Shown here: positions 1-11,390 of the stretch, piece by piece
How the letters are laid out: each line of letters starts with the position of its first letter
How positions within the stretch are numbered: the stretch's first letter is position 1
Origin: Burkholderiales bacterium
GTDB taxonomy: Bacteria; Pseudomonadota; Gammaproteobacteria; Burkholderiales; SG8-41
DNA length: 19,648 nucleotides
Direction of reading: 5' to 3'
NCBI GenBank assembly: GCA_019746155.1
Contig: JAIESJ010000154.1
Span: 1 to 19,648 of the forward strand
The notes under the pieces: generated by a model
The model's input: only the letters and a program-made list of their open reading frames with translations
The model's database searches: none
Told to the model about the DNA's origin: nothing
Program-made: the position numbers and the translations under genes

Positions 1-2
1 CC

Positions 3-1128
3 GTGCGCATCAAGATCTACGATCCGGCCAACCGCATCATCTGGTCCGACGACCCATTCCTGATCGGCAAGGTGGTGGGCGGAGAGCAGCGGCTTCACCA
101 GGCGATCGCCGGCCGCGCGGCCGCGGTCTTCAATCCCCAGGAGCGCACCTCACACGCCGAGGAGCGGCTGCCCGATATCCCGCTCGTCGAATTCTACGTG
201 CCGTTCTCGGTGAAAAAGCCAGGTACCGCCGGGGCGGAGATCGACGGCACATTTGCACTGTACCGCAATGCCGAGCCGCTGCTCACCACCATACGCCATG
301 GCATGTGGCTGCTCTGGGCCGTTTCCGGGGCCGGCGGCTTGATCCTCTATGGGGCACTCTACGGGCTGTTCCGGTCCGTCTACCGTCGTCAGCGCGAGGC
401 CGAGCTGCGCCTCAGCCGGCTCAACAGCGAACACGCGCACATCGTGCAGATGGAGAAACTCTCGGCAGTCGGCACGATGATCGGGGAGGTTGCCCACCAG
501 TTCAACAACCCGCTGGTCGGCGTCATGAACCTCGCCCAGCTCGCCGAGCGGGAGCCCGGCAACCCGCCACGCACCCGCGAGCTGCTCACCGAGATCCGTC
601 GCGCCGGCGAGCATTGCCGCGGTTTCGTGCAGCGCATGCTCGACTTCACCCGCATCGCACGCTGCGAGCGCCAGCGCACCGATCTCGGCACGCTCGTTGC
701 CGACACCCTATCGCTGTTCGGACAGACCTCGGCAAGCGCGGCGAAGGTCAACTTCGAGCCGCCGGGCGAACCGGCGACCCTCGACGTGGATCCGGTGCTG
801 ATTCGCCATGCGCTGTTCAATCTCCTCACCAACGCCGCGCAGGCGAATCCCGGCGGACCGATCGAGATAAACCTGCGCCGCGATACCGGCACGAGCGAGC
901 CCGGCTGGATACTCGCCGTGTGCGACCACGGGCCGGGCATGACCCGGGAGGTGATGGAGCGGCTGTTCACGCCCTTTTTCACCACACGCGCGGGTGGCAC
1001 CGGGCTCGGCCTGGCGGTGGTCCAGCACATCGCCACGCTGCACGGCGGCAGCGTCACCGCCGCCAACCAGCCAAGTGGCGGGGCATGCTTCACGATCTGG
1101 CTGCCGGAAACGATAAGAGAGGATGGCA

Positions 1129-1154
<26 letters not shown>
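3..1154 (+). CDS. Sensor histidine kinase, 5'-truncated by window edge
   Basis: This is the C-terminal 383 residues of a membrane sensor kinase that should autophosphorylate and pass phosphate to the regulator encoded next. The frame is open to the left edge, so the GTG at 3 is probably internal. Residues 1-95 look like the end of an extracytoplasmic sensor domain, and one membrane helix follows at about 101-124. The H-box is AHQFNNP with the phosphoacceptor His at 165. The N-box is NLLTNAAQAN (273-282), the G1 box DHGPGM (309-313 region), and the G2 box GGTGLGL (331-337), so a complete HisKA-type core and HATPase_c domain are visible. Its 3' end overlaps the regulator gene by 26-32 bases, which implies co-transcription and translational coupling. 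The ligand cannot be deduced because most of the sensor lies outside the window. Confidence 0.93.
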
Positions 1155-2490
<1,336 letters not shown>

Positions 2491-2494
2491 CACC

Positions 2495-2512
2495 TGTCCT
2501 GTTTCCCAGACA
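2495..2512. promoter_or_regulatory. Probable upstream activator site 2
   Basis: This is a second TGTC-N10-GACA element with the same outer half-sites and length as site 1 but a non-palindromic core. It starts exactly 20 bp downstream of site 1, about two helical turns, so both sites would face the same side of the DNA. Paired sites of this type are usual for NtrC-family activators, which act as oligomers. Confidence 0.55.
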
Positions 2513-2535
2513 GAAAGCTCACGCAGACATTACTT

Positions 2536-2561
2536 AACCAACTGTAAATATTGGTTTTTTT
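2536..2561 (+). terminator. Weak terminator-like hairpin or bendable AT-rich spacer
   Basis: AACCAA (2536-2541) and TTGGTT (2551-2556) can pair around a 9-base loop and run into a series of seven T (2555-2561). The stem is short and AT-rich, so it could be only a weak terminator for the kinase-regulator operon. Lying between the activator sites and the sigma-54 promoter, it could instead be the flexible or IHF-bent spacer typical of such promoters. I cannot decide from sequence alone. Confidence 0.35.
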
Positions 2562-2575
2562 ACCCGCACGCACCG

Positions 2576-2591
2576 TGGCATGCGGTTTGCG
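2576..2591 (+). promoter_or_regulatory. Sigma-54 (-24/-12) promoter for the cytochrome genes
   Basis: TGGCATGCGGTTTGC matches the sigma-54 consensus TGGCAC-N5-TTGC, with GG at 2577-2578 and GC at 2589-2590 separated by exactly 10 bases. Transcription would start near 2602, leaving a leader of about 47 bases before the ATG at 2649. A sigma-54 activator gene ends 85 bases upstream and two candidate activator sites lie in between, which strongly supports the call. Confidence 0.8.
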
Positions 2592-2648
2592 TTGTGTTTC
2601 GCACGGCCCAACGACTCTGGCCGCCCTGATCAGCTGAGGAGGAGACAC

Positions 2649-3979
2649 ATGCAACGTCAGTTTGCCATTACGGTGGCGCTCGCGAGCGGGATCTGATCTG
2701 GATTGCCGGCAGCAGCACGGCCCACGCGCTCGATGCCGAAAAAGTCAACTGGGCTTCCGTCCCGCAAAGCCGGATCACGCTGTTCTATCCGGGGCAGTCA
2801 TCGCAGGAGTGGATGCTGAGCGCCTCGCACAAGGCCGGCGCCACCGGTGTGCGCGAGGGCAAGAACTGCCAGGAGTGCCATGCCGAAGAGGAAGCCGACA
2901 TCGGCAAAACGATCGCGAGCGGCAAGAGGCTCGAGCCCGATCCCATCCCCGGCAAGGCCGGCTCGATCAAGGTCAGCGTCCAGGCGGCTTACGACAAGGA
3001 ACATATCTACCTCAAGGCAAGCTGGCCGGCGAAAGAGGCCGGCATTTACCACGAATACATCGTATACAAGGACGGCAAGTGGGAAACCTATGCCAGCAAC
3101 CGCACCAACAAGGACGTGAAGGCGGGCAAGGCGAAGGTCTCCTACGAGGACCGGTTCAGCGTCATGCTCGGGGACGGCAAGGGGGTGCCCGATTTCAACC
3201 ACCAGGGCTGCTGGGTCACCTGCCACAACTCCATGCGCGATATGCCGAACGCGCCCAAGAAGGAAGCCGTGGAGGCACATCCCGTTCTCGGCAAGGGCGG
3301 CATGAAGAAGAGCGACATCCGCAAGTACCTGCCCGAGACGCGCACCGCCATGGACGACGCGGGCGGCTGGGACAAGGTGAAGGACAAGGCGGCTCTCGAC
3401 GCACTTTACGCCAAGGGCGCCTACCTCGATCTGTGGCAGTGGCGCGCCAACCGCTCCAATCCGGTGAAACACGCGGACGATTCCTACGTCTTCCAGTACC
3501 GCAACTTCGACTCCGGCACGAAGCCGTTCGACGCCAACTGGGACGACGAGAAGAAGCAGCCCAAGTTCATGTTCGACCCGGCGAAGAACGGCGGCGCGGC
3601 GGCGCTCACCGACGCCCAGTTCCGCAACCCGAAGGCGCCGCTGCTCAACGATGGCAACCGCATGGCCTTCGACTCGAACCACAAATGGAAGAACGGCGAC
3701 ATCTTGCCCAAGTTCATGAACAACCTGAAACCGGAAGGCTCGGCCGGCGACCTGATGGCCACCGGCAGCCACGCGAAAGGGATGTGGACGGTGTACATCA
3801 AGCGCAAGCTCAATACCGGCCAGAAGGATGACCTTGCCCTGGCGGGGGGACAGACCTATCCGATGGGAATTGCCGTGCATGACGACAACGTCACCACCCG
3901 GTTCCACTATGTGAGTCTGCCGCTCAAGCTCACGCTCGGCAAGAAGGATGGGCACATCAATGCAGTCGAGCTCAAGTAA
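2649..3979 (+). CDS. Ethylbenzene-dehydrogenase-like c-type cytochrome, signal peptide frameshifted
   Basis: This is a periplasmic electron-transfer protein of the family with a cytochrome c-552/DMSO-reductase-like heme-binding (EB_dh) domain. ATG 2649 has an excellent AGGAGG (2637-2642) 6 bases upstream and begins a signal peptide, but that frame stops at TGA 2694. The rest of a plausible signal (LIWIAGSSTAHA, then LDAEKVNW) continues in another frame through to the stop at 3979. One base therefore appears to be missing near 2685-2693. The intact stretch from ATG 2813 is 388 residues but would lack a signal peptide. In that numbering there is a heme c motif CQECH (19-23) and an unusual CWVTCH (133-138), and an EB_dh-like beta-rich region fills the remainder. 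The 3' end overlaps the tetraheme cytochrome gene. The frameshift may be a sequencing error or real inactivation. Confidence 0.8.
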
Positions 3980-4595
3980 CAAGTCCTCCCTGCGTACGCG
4001 TGGGCGCGCGTTGTGGCGCGCGCTCCACGCGTTCTTCGAAAACCCGGTCAACGGCGTGCTCGCGCTCCTCGGCGTGGTGCTGGCCCTCGGCCTCTCGTTC
4101 GTTGCCGCCGAGGGGCTCAACATCCAGGCCAACTCGACCAAGTTTTGCGTCTCGTGCCACTCGATGACCTACATCTACGAGGAGTACAAGCAATCCAGGC
4201 ACTACACCAACGCCTCCGGGGTGCGGCCGGAATGCGGCCAGTGCCATGTCGCCAAGCGTTTCTGGCCGGCGGTGTGGGACCACGTCATGGGGACGCACGA
4301 TCTGATCTCGGAGCTCAGCCACGATTGGACGAAACCGGAGCTCTTCGAGGCCAAGCGGGCGACCATGGCGGAGCGGGCGCGGCTGAAGATGCTGAACGAG
4401 GACAGCCACACCTGCCGGACCTGCCACGTCATGGAGGCGATCGTACCGACCCGCAAACGGGGCCAACGGGCACACGACGACGCCATCAAAAAGGACAAGA
4501 CCAACTGCATCGCCTGCCATTACAACCTGGTGCACAAGGAAGCGCCGCTGTCTCCGGGTTTCACGGCGGCGATCAAGCAGTTTGGATCGAATTGA
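3948..4595 (+). CDS. NapC/NirT-family tetraheme cytochrome c
   Basis: This is a membrane-anchored quinol dehydrogenase that normally passes electrons from the quinol pool to a periplasmic reductase or partner cytochrome. It has 215 residues. A single N-terminal membrane helix (about 36-57) is followed by four heme c motifs: CVSCH (67-71), CGQCH (96-100), CRTCH (156-160) and CIACH (187-191). This matches the usual size and four-heme layout of the family. The start overlaps the previous cytochrome gene by 32 bases. An in-frame ATG at 3960 is an alternative, since AAGGA at 3944-3948 is better spaced from it. The pairing suggests quinol electrons flow through this protein to the EB_dh-like cytochrome, an inference from gene order. 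No terminal reductase gene lies next to it here. Confidence 0.95.
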   Translation: MGTSMQSSSSNKSSLRTRGRALWRALHAFFENPVNGVLALLGVVLALGLSFVAAEGLNIQANSTKFCVSCHSMTYIYEEYKQSRHYTNASGVRPECGQCHVAKRFWPAVWDHVMGTHDLISELSHDWTKPELFEAKRATMAERARLKMLNEDSHTCRTCHVMEAIVPTRKRGQRAHDDAIKKDKTNCIACHYNLVHKEAPLSPGFTAAIKQFGSN

Positions 4596-4651
4596 CCGAA
4601 TTAGCGGTGGCTGACCCTCATCCCACCTCTCCCCCTTCTTCACCGCAACCG

Positions 4652-4688
4652 CCGTGCCGGCGGGTCATTCGCCCGGCACGGATTTTTT
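4652..4688 (+). terminator. Rho-independent terminator of the cytochrome operon
   Basis: CCGTGCCGG (4652-4660) pairs perfectly with CCGGCACGG (4673-4681) around a 12-base loop and is followed by six T (4683-4688). It lies 57 bases after the tetraheme cytochrome stop and faces the opposed gene that ends at 4826. The rest of the convergent gap up to 4825 holds short inverted repeats but nothing I can name. Confidence 0.85.
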
Positions 4689-4825
4689 CACCCGTAAAGG
4701 GCTGGAAGCGCTGGTCTGATCCCGAAAGTTTCGCGGTTTCGCGGGTTTAAAACCGGGTAAATGCGTATGCCGAGCGCTCGCCCAAGCTTCCGACGAGCGG
4801 ATGTACGGTGTGCCGTGCGGTTTGC

Positions 4826-7492
4826 TCAGGTTGCGGCCAGCAGCGCGGGGAAGCGCTCGGCGGGAACCGGCGGGCTGTAAAGGTAGCCCTGTGCTTCCTG
4901 GCACTTCAGGAGCCGCAGCAGGTTGGCTTGCTCCTCGGTCTCCACGCCCTCGGCCACGACCTTGAGATTCAGGTTGCGGGCAAGGGAGATGACGGTGCTG
5001 ACGAGTGCCATGTATGCGGGATCCACGGTCATTTTCACGACAAAGGCGCGGTCGATCTTGAGTTCGTCAATGGGCAAAGACACAAGGTAGGCGAGCGACG
5101 AGTAGCCTGTGCCGAAGTCGTCGATGGCGATGGTAATGCCGAGTTCTCTCACGGCCCGCAGCACCGCGGACGTTTTTTGTATATCGCTCATCAAACTGCT
5201 TTCAGTCAGTTCGATCGCCAGCGCCGCCGGCTCGCCGCCGTTTGCCGCGAGCGCGGTCTCGATATCATGAAGAAAATTGGTGCTTTTGAGCTGTGCGGGG
5301 GTGACGTTGATCGCGATCCTCGGCGGGTTAAAGCCCGCATCTCGCCATCTGCGCCAATCGGCGATCGCATGGGCAAGTACTTGCTTGCCTGATTCGAGGA
5401 TCAGGCCCGAGGCCTCGAGCGCAGGAATAAACTGCGCCGGCGAAACCAGTCCCCGTTCGGGATGCACCCACCGCATCAGGGCTTCGGCGCCCACGATCTT
5501 GCCGGTGGCGAGATCGACCTTGGGCTGATAGTAGTTGACGAACTCTGCGCGACCGATGGCTCGGCGCAGCTCGGCTTCGAGGCGCAATTGTTCCTCGGCC
5601 GCTTGGCTGACGTCCTTATCGTAAAAGCAGAAGAGCTCGCCTTGGGCGCGGGCTCTGTGCAAGGCCTGCTCGGCGGCGCCCAGCAATGCGTCAGGCGTCG
5701 TGCCGTCCTTCGGGAAAAACGATGCGCCGAGATGAACGGGGCATCCTATCTCGTGGTCACCGATCGTGTAAGGCGCCGCGAGCGCACCCGCCAGACATTG
5801 CGTGGCGAAGCGGGAAAGATTGGCCGGATCGGCTTCGGGAAGGAACAGGGCGAATACTCCTCTGCCGACATAACCAAGCGTGGCCTTGTCCGGGGTGTTC
5901 TCTTGCAGCCGCCGCGTGGCCTGCTTCAGGACGGCGTCAGTCGTGCTGGTCCCCGCAGTGGCAGCAATCTCCTCTAGGCGCCCCACGCCGGCGAGCAACA
6001 GGCAACCGCGGTCGATCTGCGATGCCACCGCCCGAATCCTATCCTCGAGCAAAGCCCTGTTGGGCAGGCCGGTCACCGCATCGTAGAAGGAGAGATAGTG
6101 CAGCCGCCTGGCCTTCTCCAGGCGGTCGAGACCGAACGAGAGTTCCCCGGCAAGCTCCTTCGCAATGCCCAGGCTAAGCGCGTCGAAGTAGCCCTTTTCC
6201 CCGGCGTATAGGCCGATCGCGCCCCAGGGTATTCCGCCGACCCATAGCGGCTGCACCGCATGGGCCAGGTAGCCGCGCGCGAGCTTTTCTTCCCTGAAGC
6301 GGACGTGTGGGTCGGCGGCGATATCGTTCGAGACTTGGACATCCCCAGTGGCAAGCGTCGCCGTTGCGAGTTCCGTCTTGAACAGGTTGTCCGCCAGGCC
6401 GCCGACGGTCATTCCAGCGAGATAGTCGCTCTGGCGATCGACCCAGACGATCGGCCGCACTTCCCCCGCTCCCGCGGATGCCTCGAGATGACCGATCCAG
6501 GCCATCTTCAGCCCGCCCACATCGACCGCCGCGCGGCAGACGTCACGGCATAGCGAGTCGACGTCGCTTGCCCGGGCGAGCGCGGCGTTCACCTGAGACA
6601 GCATGGCGTAGAACTGTTCGTGCCGGGTGAGCGCGCGCTCGCGCTCGATCTCCTTGGTAACGTCCGTCGCGGTGCCCCCGACAAAGCGTTGACCACCGAC
6701 ATACACTGGAAATTTGTGAACCAGCCAATGCCGTGCGCCCCTGTCCGTCGTCTCGATCGTCTTGAGCATCTGGTTTGTACTGAGCACCGTCTGGTCGTTG
6801 GCCTGCATCGCGCACGCCACCTCCTCGGGCCAGAAATCGTAATCGGTCTTTCCTGGCAGCGCCCGGGCATCGACGCGATGCAGCGCCAACAGCGCAGCAT
6901 TGCCTGAGACATATTCGCCTCGTTCGTTCTTGATCCAAATCGGGTTCGGTACATGTTCCGTGAACGCCTCTAAATACTGGGTCACCAAGGAGAGACGCCG
7001 ACGTAGTTTAAGCTGCGTAACCACAGCCCGGGCGAGAGTCGCCAGCGCTTCACGCTGCGCGTCAGACAGGTCGCGCGGCACACGGTCAATTACGCAAAGT
7101 GTGCCGATTGCGCTCCCGATCCGCGTCTTGAGCGGCATGCCCGCATAAAAGCGAATGCCTGGCGGCCCCGTCACAAGGGGGTTGTCGCGAAAGCGCGGAT
7201 CCCGCGACGCATCGGGAACGACGAAGGGCTCGTCGGGGTTGTGAAGCGCGTGCCCGCAAAAGGAGACCTCGCGCGGGGTCTCGGTCGCCTCCAGCCCCAC
7301 TCGTGATTTAAACCACTGCCGGTGGGTGTCGATCAGGGAAACCAAAGCGATCGGTGTGCCGCAGATGGAGGCGGCGAGCCGCGTCAAGCTGTCGAACGCT
7401 TCCTCGGCTGCGGTATCAAGGATATCGAAGTCATCGAGTTCGGCGAGCCTCTCCAGTTCGTCGGCTGGAATCGCCGGCGCGATATAAGTCAT
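4826..7492 (-). CDS. Gene W: GAF-PAS-GAF-GGDEF(degenerate)-EAL phosphodiesterase
   Basis: This 888-residue protein is probably cytoplasmic, as no signal or membrane helix is evident. It should hydrolyse cyclic-di-GMP. Domains in order: GAF (about 30-165), PAS (175-285), a second GAF (300-455), GGDEF (465-625) and EAL (637-880). The cyclase signature is replaced by GRGVF (543-547), so it should not make cyclic-di-GMP and may act only as a regulatory domain. The EAL domain looks intact: EAL at 670-672, Asn729, Glu762, DDFGTGYSS (791-799), Lys812, Glu848 and Gln868. The ATG at 7492 is preceded by AGGTGA (7496-7501). It is the last of four same-strand genes of this class, after a gap of 183 bases in which I see no clear promoter or terminator. 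The signals sensed by the GAF and PAS domains are unknown. Confidence 0.95.
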   Translation of the reverse strand: MTYIAPAIPADELERLAELDDFDILDTAAEEAFDSLTRLAASICGTPIALVSLIDTHRQWFKSRVGLEATETPREVSFCGHALHNPDEPFVVPDASRDPRFRDNPLVTGPPGIRFYAGMPLKTRIGSAIGTLCVIDRVPRDLSDAQREALATLARAVVTQLKLRRRLSLVTQYLEAFTEHVPNPIWIKNERGEYVSGNAALLALHRVDARALPGKTDYDFWPEEVACAMQANDQTVLSTNQMLKTIETTDRGARHWLVHKFPVYVGGQRFVGGTATDVTKEIERERALTRHEQFYAMLSQVNAALARASDVDSLCRDVCRAAVDVGGLKMAWIGHLEASAGAGEVRPIVWVDRQSDYLAGMTVGGLADNLFKTELATATLATGDVQVSNDIAADPHVRFREEKLARGYLAHAVQPLWVGGIPWGAIGLYAGEKGYFDALSLGIAKELAGELSFGLDRLEKARRLHYLSFYDAVTGLPNRALLEDRIRAVASQIDRGCLLLAGVGRLEEIAATAGTSTTDAVLKQATRRLQENTPDKATLGYVGRGVFALFLPEADPANLSRFATQCLAGALAAPYTIGDHEIGCPVHLGASFFPKDGTTPDALLGAAEQALHRARAQGELFCFYDKDVSQAAEEQLRLEAELRRAIGRAEFVNYYQPKVDLATGKIVGAEALMRWVHPERGLVSPAQFIPALEASGLILESGKQVLAHAIADWRRWRDAGFNPPRIAINVTPAQLKSTNFLHDIETALAANGGEPAALAIELTESSLMSDIQKTSAVLRAVRELGITIAIDDFGTGYSSLAYLVSLPIDELKIDRAFVVKMTVDPAYMALVSTVISLARNLNLKVVAEGVETEEQANLLRLLKCQEAQGYLYSPPVPAERFPALLAAT

Positions 7493-7675
7493 GGGTCACC
7501 TGGGCCGAAGCTCTCGCGAAACGGGCGGGGTGACGCTGAGCGCCCTTTCACAGTTTACCCTTTTTCCCAATTTCCAGCGAGGCCGGAAGTGAAAGCCGCC
7601 CGGATCTCGTTCCTCCGCTTGGGGGTATAACCGCCGAGCTTGAGCACCCCCCGGTGCCCGAATCCGCAACAGCGA

Positions 7676-10567
7676 CTATCGGCTGCAATTGAAATTGGAA
7701 TGCCGGGCCTGCAGCAGGCGAGGAATTTCCTCCGCCGGCAACGGCTTGCTGAAAAAATAACCTTGCATGGCGTCGCAGCCCCGCTCGCACAGGAAGTCGA
7801 ACTGCTCCCGCGTCTCCACGCCTTCGGCTACGACCTTGAGGCGCAGGCTGTGCGCCATGGCGATGGTGGCGGCCACGATGGCCGCATCGTCCTCGTCGGT
7901 CGTGATATCCCCTACAAAGGATTTGTCGATCTTGATGGTGCTGAGGGGCAGGCGCTTGAGATAGCTGAGCGAGGAATAACCCGTGCCGAAATCGTCCATG
8001 GCGAGGTCAACCCCCAAGGCGCTGAGCGCACGCAACATCCCGAGCACCTCCTCGACCTGCCGCATAATCGTGCTCTCGGTGATCTCGAGCTCCAGGTGAC
8101 CCGGCTCCATGCCCGTGTCCGCAAGGGTCCGTACCACACTGTCGACGAAACGCCCGTGTCGAAGCTGGCGCACGGAAAGATTGACTCCGACCCGCAACGA
8201 AGCTAGACCGGCGTCCCGCCAGGCGCGCTGCTGCATGCAAGCCGCGCGCAGCACCCACTCGCCGACCGGCACGATCAGGGCGGTCTCCTCCAGCAGCGGT
8301 ATAAACTCTTCCGGCGCAATGAGGTCCTGTTCCGGATGGCGCCAGCGCAGCAGCGCCTCCACTGCGGTGATTTTTCCTGTTTGCCGGTCTACCTGCGGCT
8401 GATAGTGCAGCACGAATTGCTCCTGCTCGAGGGCCCGGTGCAGGGCGCTCTCGAGATTCAGGCGGCGGTGCGCCCGGGCGTTTAGCTCCGGGGTGAAAAA
8501 CTGGTAACTGTTCCCGCTCTGCTCCTTGGCCCGGTACATGGCGACGTCGGCGTTTTTCAGGAGCGTGTGGGCATCCTCGCCGTCGCTCGGGTAGAGGCTG
8601 ATGCCGATCGAGACGGTGAAATAGAATTCCTGCGTGCCGGCTTCGGAGTCCTCGACCCGGAATGGTTGCGTGAACTGATCGAGCATCTTCTGCGCGATCA
8701 GCGCGGCATCCCGGGCGTGCGCCATGTCCTCCAGCACAATGACGAACTCGTCGCCCCCGAGGCGCGCCACCGTATCGTCCGTGCGCACGCAGCTGCTCAG
8801 GCGCTGGGCCACGGCCTTGAGCAACTGGTCGCCCATGTTGTGGCCGAAGCTGTCGTTGACGAACTTGAAGCGGTCGAGGTCGAGGAACAGCACCGCCGCC
8901 ACGCGCCGGTGGCGGGCGGCGCGCGTCAGCGCCTGGCCCAGGCGGTCGAGCAGCAGGGCGCGGTTGGGCAAGCCGGTGAGCGCATCGTGGCTTGCCAGGT
9001 GCGCGAGGCGCGATTCCATGTCCTTGCGCGCGGTGAGGTCCACCATGACGCCGCGCAGCCGCTGCGCCTGGCTTTCCTTATCCCGCACCACATGGACGAT
9101 ATCTTGAAGCCAGACCACGCGGCCGTCGGCGGCCACCGCCCGGTACTCGAACGCATGATCGCGCCCTTGCGCCGTGGCCTCCCGGTACAGGGCGAGGGTC
9201 TGCTCACGATCCTCCGGGTGAATCAAGCCCACCCAGAAGCCGGGCTCGGCGAGCCAGCGCTCGACCGGGTAGCCCAGGATCGCCTCGGCGCGCCGGCTGA
9301 CGAAGGTGAAGGCGAGCGTGGCCGCATCCGCTTCCCAGACGATGGCGTCGAGCCCCTGCACCAAATCGTGGAAGCGCTGCTCGTGGGCGTGCGCTTCCGC
9401 GCGCAGCCGCTCCTCCTCGGCCACGTCCTCCACGACCACAAGCAGCCGGGCTTCTTCTTCTTCTTCTTCTTCCGCAAGACGGATTCCAGCGAGGGCGAGG
9501 CGCAACTGTTTCTTGCCCAATACGGCGGCGATGCCGCGCACGGCCGTGCCGCTCTCGAGGACGGCTTGCACCTGCTGCCGCAGCCCGGGCAGCGGCAGGA
9601 TATCCTCGAGGTCGCGCCCGGAAAAATCCTCCTCGTTCCTCCGGCCGAACAGCTCGCGGAAGGAGCGGTTGACACTGAGCACTTTCAGGGCGTCGTCCAC
9701 CACGATCAGCCCCGCGGGAAGGCTCGCGATGATGTCCTCGGCATATTTCTTGAGTCCGAGGATGGCGCGCCGGTCGGTCTCGATCAGGGCTTTCTGAGCT
9801 TCCAGCTCGACTGTTTTCTGACGCAGGGTCTCGATATGGTTCTTGAGACGGGCAGACATCTCATTGAAGTCGCTTGCCAGCTCTCCGATCTCGTCTTTCG
9901 ACAGGACCGGCACCGCCCTTGAGAGGTCTCCCGCGGCTATGGCCCGCGATGTCTCCGCGAATATCTTTATTGGTTTGAGAATAATCAGGTGGATATAAAT
10001 CAGGCTCCCCAGCCCGATGACGATGTTCGCCAACAGGAATACCCATAACAGATGGTACAGTGCCGCTACCTTCTTCTCGGAATCAGCTTGAAGAAGGGCA
10101 GCCAATGTGTCTATACGCGTCACATACTCTTCCACGTGATCCTTCAAGGTCCGGAGGGTTTCCCTGGAAGCTGATGCGGCGAGAACATTCTGAAACAGGG
10201 GCTTGATGGTCTTGTTCCACTCATCCACCCTCTTATCAAGGTAGGCGATGAGCTCCAGATCGTCCGTGCTCTTGAGGGTATACCGCGGGTCACCGTGTTT
10301 AAGCCCATGCAGGATAGCCTCAAAGGTCGTCATCTCCTGATCAATCAAGGCCCGTATTTTCGGTTCTCCGTGCTCCAGGTATTGCTCCGTCAATAACACG
10401 AGTTTGAACAGTCGCATCCGCTGGCTACCCGCCAAATTGATCGCCGCCGCGTCCCGTTCGATTCCGCTGGTAATATAGACTTGCCACGCAAGGATGATCA
10501 GTACAATGAGCCCAGCCACCGCGGGGGCTATACCCACTTTCACGAGCAAGGGGATTTTTCCGGGCAT
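7676..10567 (-). CDS. Gene X: NarX/PilJ-like sensor-HAMP-PAS-PAS-GGDEF-EAL
   Basis: This inner-membrane, potentially bifunctional cyclic-di-GMP enzyme has 963 residues from ATG 10567. That start precedes the first membrane helix (about 8-33), but its ribosome site is weak, and the frame stays open to an ATG at 10747. The periplasmic domain begins with DAAAINLAGSQRMRLFKL (39-56), which resembles the P-box of NarX-type nitrate/nitrite sensors. A second helix (171-197), HAMP (197-250), two PAS domains (about 275-380 and 390-515), GGDEF (517-690) and EAL (705-952) follow. GGDEF is canonical (604-608) with an inhibitory RxxD site, RTDD (595-598). EAL starts at Glu737, and DDFGTGYSS is at 858-866. 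A run of seven Glu (366-372) links the PAS domains. The 5' half up to base 9138 is identical to that of gene Z. Nitrate sensing is inferred from the motif only. Confidence 0.93.
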   Translation of the reverse strand: MPGKIPLLVKVGIAPAVAGLIVLIILAWQVYITSGIERDAAAINLAGSQRMRLFKLVLLTEQYLEHGEPKIRALIDQEMTTFEAILHGLKHGDPRYTLKSTDDLELIAYLDKRVDEWNKTIKPLFQNVLAASASRETLRTLKDHVEEYVTRIDTLAALLQADSEKKVAALYHLLWVFLLANIVIGLGSLIYIHLIILKPIKIFAETSRAIAAGDLSRAVPVLSKDEIGELASDFNEMSARLKNHIETLRQKTVELEAQKALIETDRRAILGLKKYAEDIIASLPAGLIVVDDALKVLSVNRSFRELFGRRNEEDFSGRDLEDILPLPGLRQQVQAVLESGTAVRGIAAVLGKKQLRLALAGIRLAEEEEEEEARLLVVVEDVAEEERLRAEAHAHEQRFHDLVQGLDAIVWEADAATLAFTFVSRRAEAILGYPVERWLAEPGFWVGLIHPEDREQTLALYREATAQGRDHAFEYRAVAADGRVVWLQDIVHVVRDKESQAQRLRGVMVDLTARKDMESRLAHLASHDALTGLPNRALLLDRLGQALTRAARHRRVAAVLFLDLDRFKFVNDSFGHNMGDQLLKAVAQRLSSCVRTDDTVARLGGDEFVIVLEDMAHARDAALIAQKMLDQFTQPFRVEDSEAGTQEFYFTVSIGISLYPSDGEDAHTLLKNADVAMYRAKEQSGNSYQFFTPELNARAHRRLNLESALHRALEQEQFVLHYQPQVDRQTGKITAVEALLRWRHPEQDLIAPEEFIPLLEETALIVPVGEWVLRAACMQQRAWRDAGLASLRVGVNLSVRQLRHGRFVDSVVRTLADTGMEPGHLELEITESTIMRQVEEVLGMLRALSALGVDLAMDDFGTGYSSLSYLKRLPLSTIKIDKSFVGDITTDEDDAAIVAATIAMAHSLRLKVVAEGVETREQFDFLCERGCDAMQGYFFSKPLPAEEIPRLLQARHSNFNCSR
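9452..9472. repeat. Trinucleotide microsatellite (TTC)7 within gene X
   Basis: Seven TTC units on the + strand read as seven consecutive Glu codons (GAA) on the - strand, in the first PAS region of gene X before the linker to the second PAS. Slippage would change Glu number without shifting frame. Confidence 0.85.

Positions 10568-11390
<823 letters not shown>

Noticed and set aside
2662..3831. + strand open frame overlapping the EB_dh-like cytochrome
   Set aside because: Its translation is rich in Arg, Gly and Gln with no motifs. The heme motifs and family similarity are in the frame ending at 3979.
4730..4825. Terminator for gene W in the convergent gap
   Set aside because: Short inverted repeats exist (ACGG-TGTG-CCGT near 4805-4816, GGTTT/AAACC near 4745), but none is followed by a T-run in the - direction.
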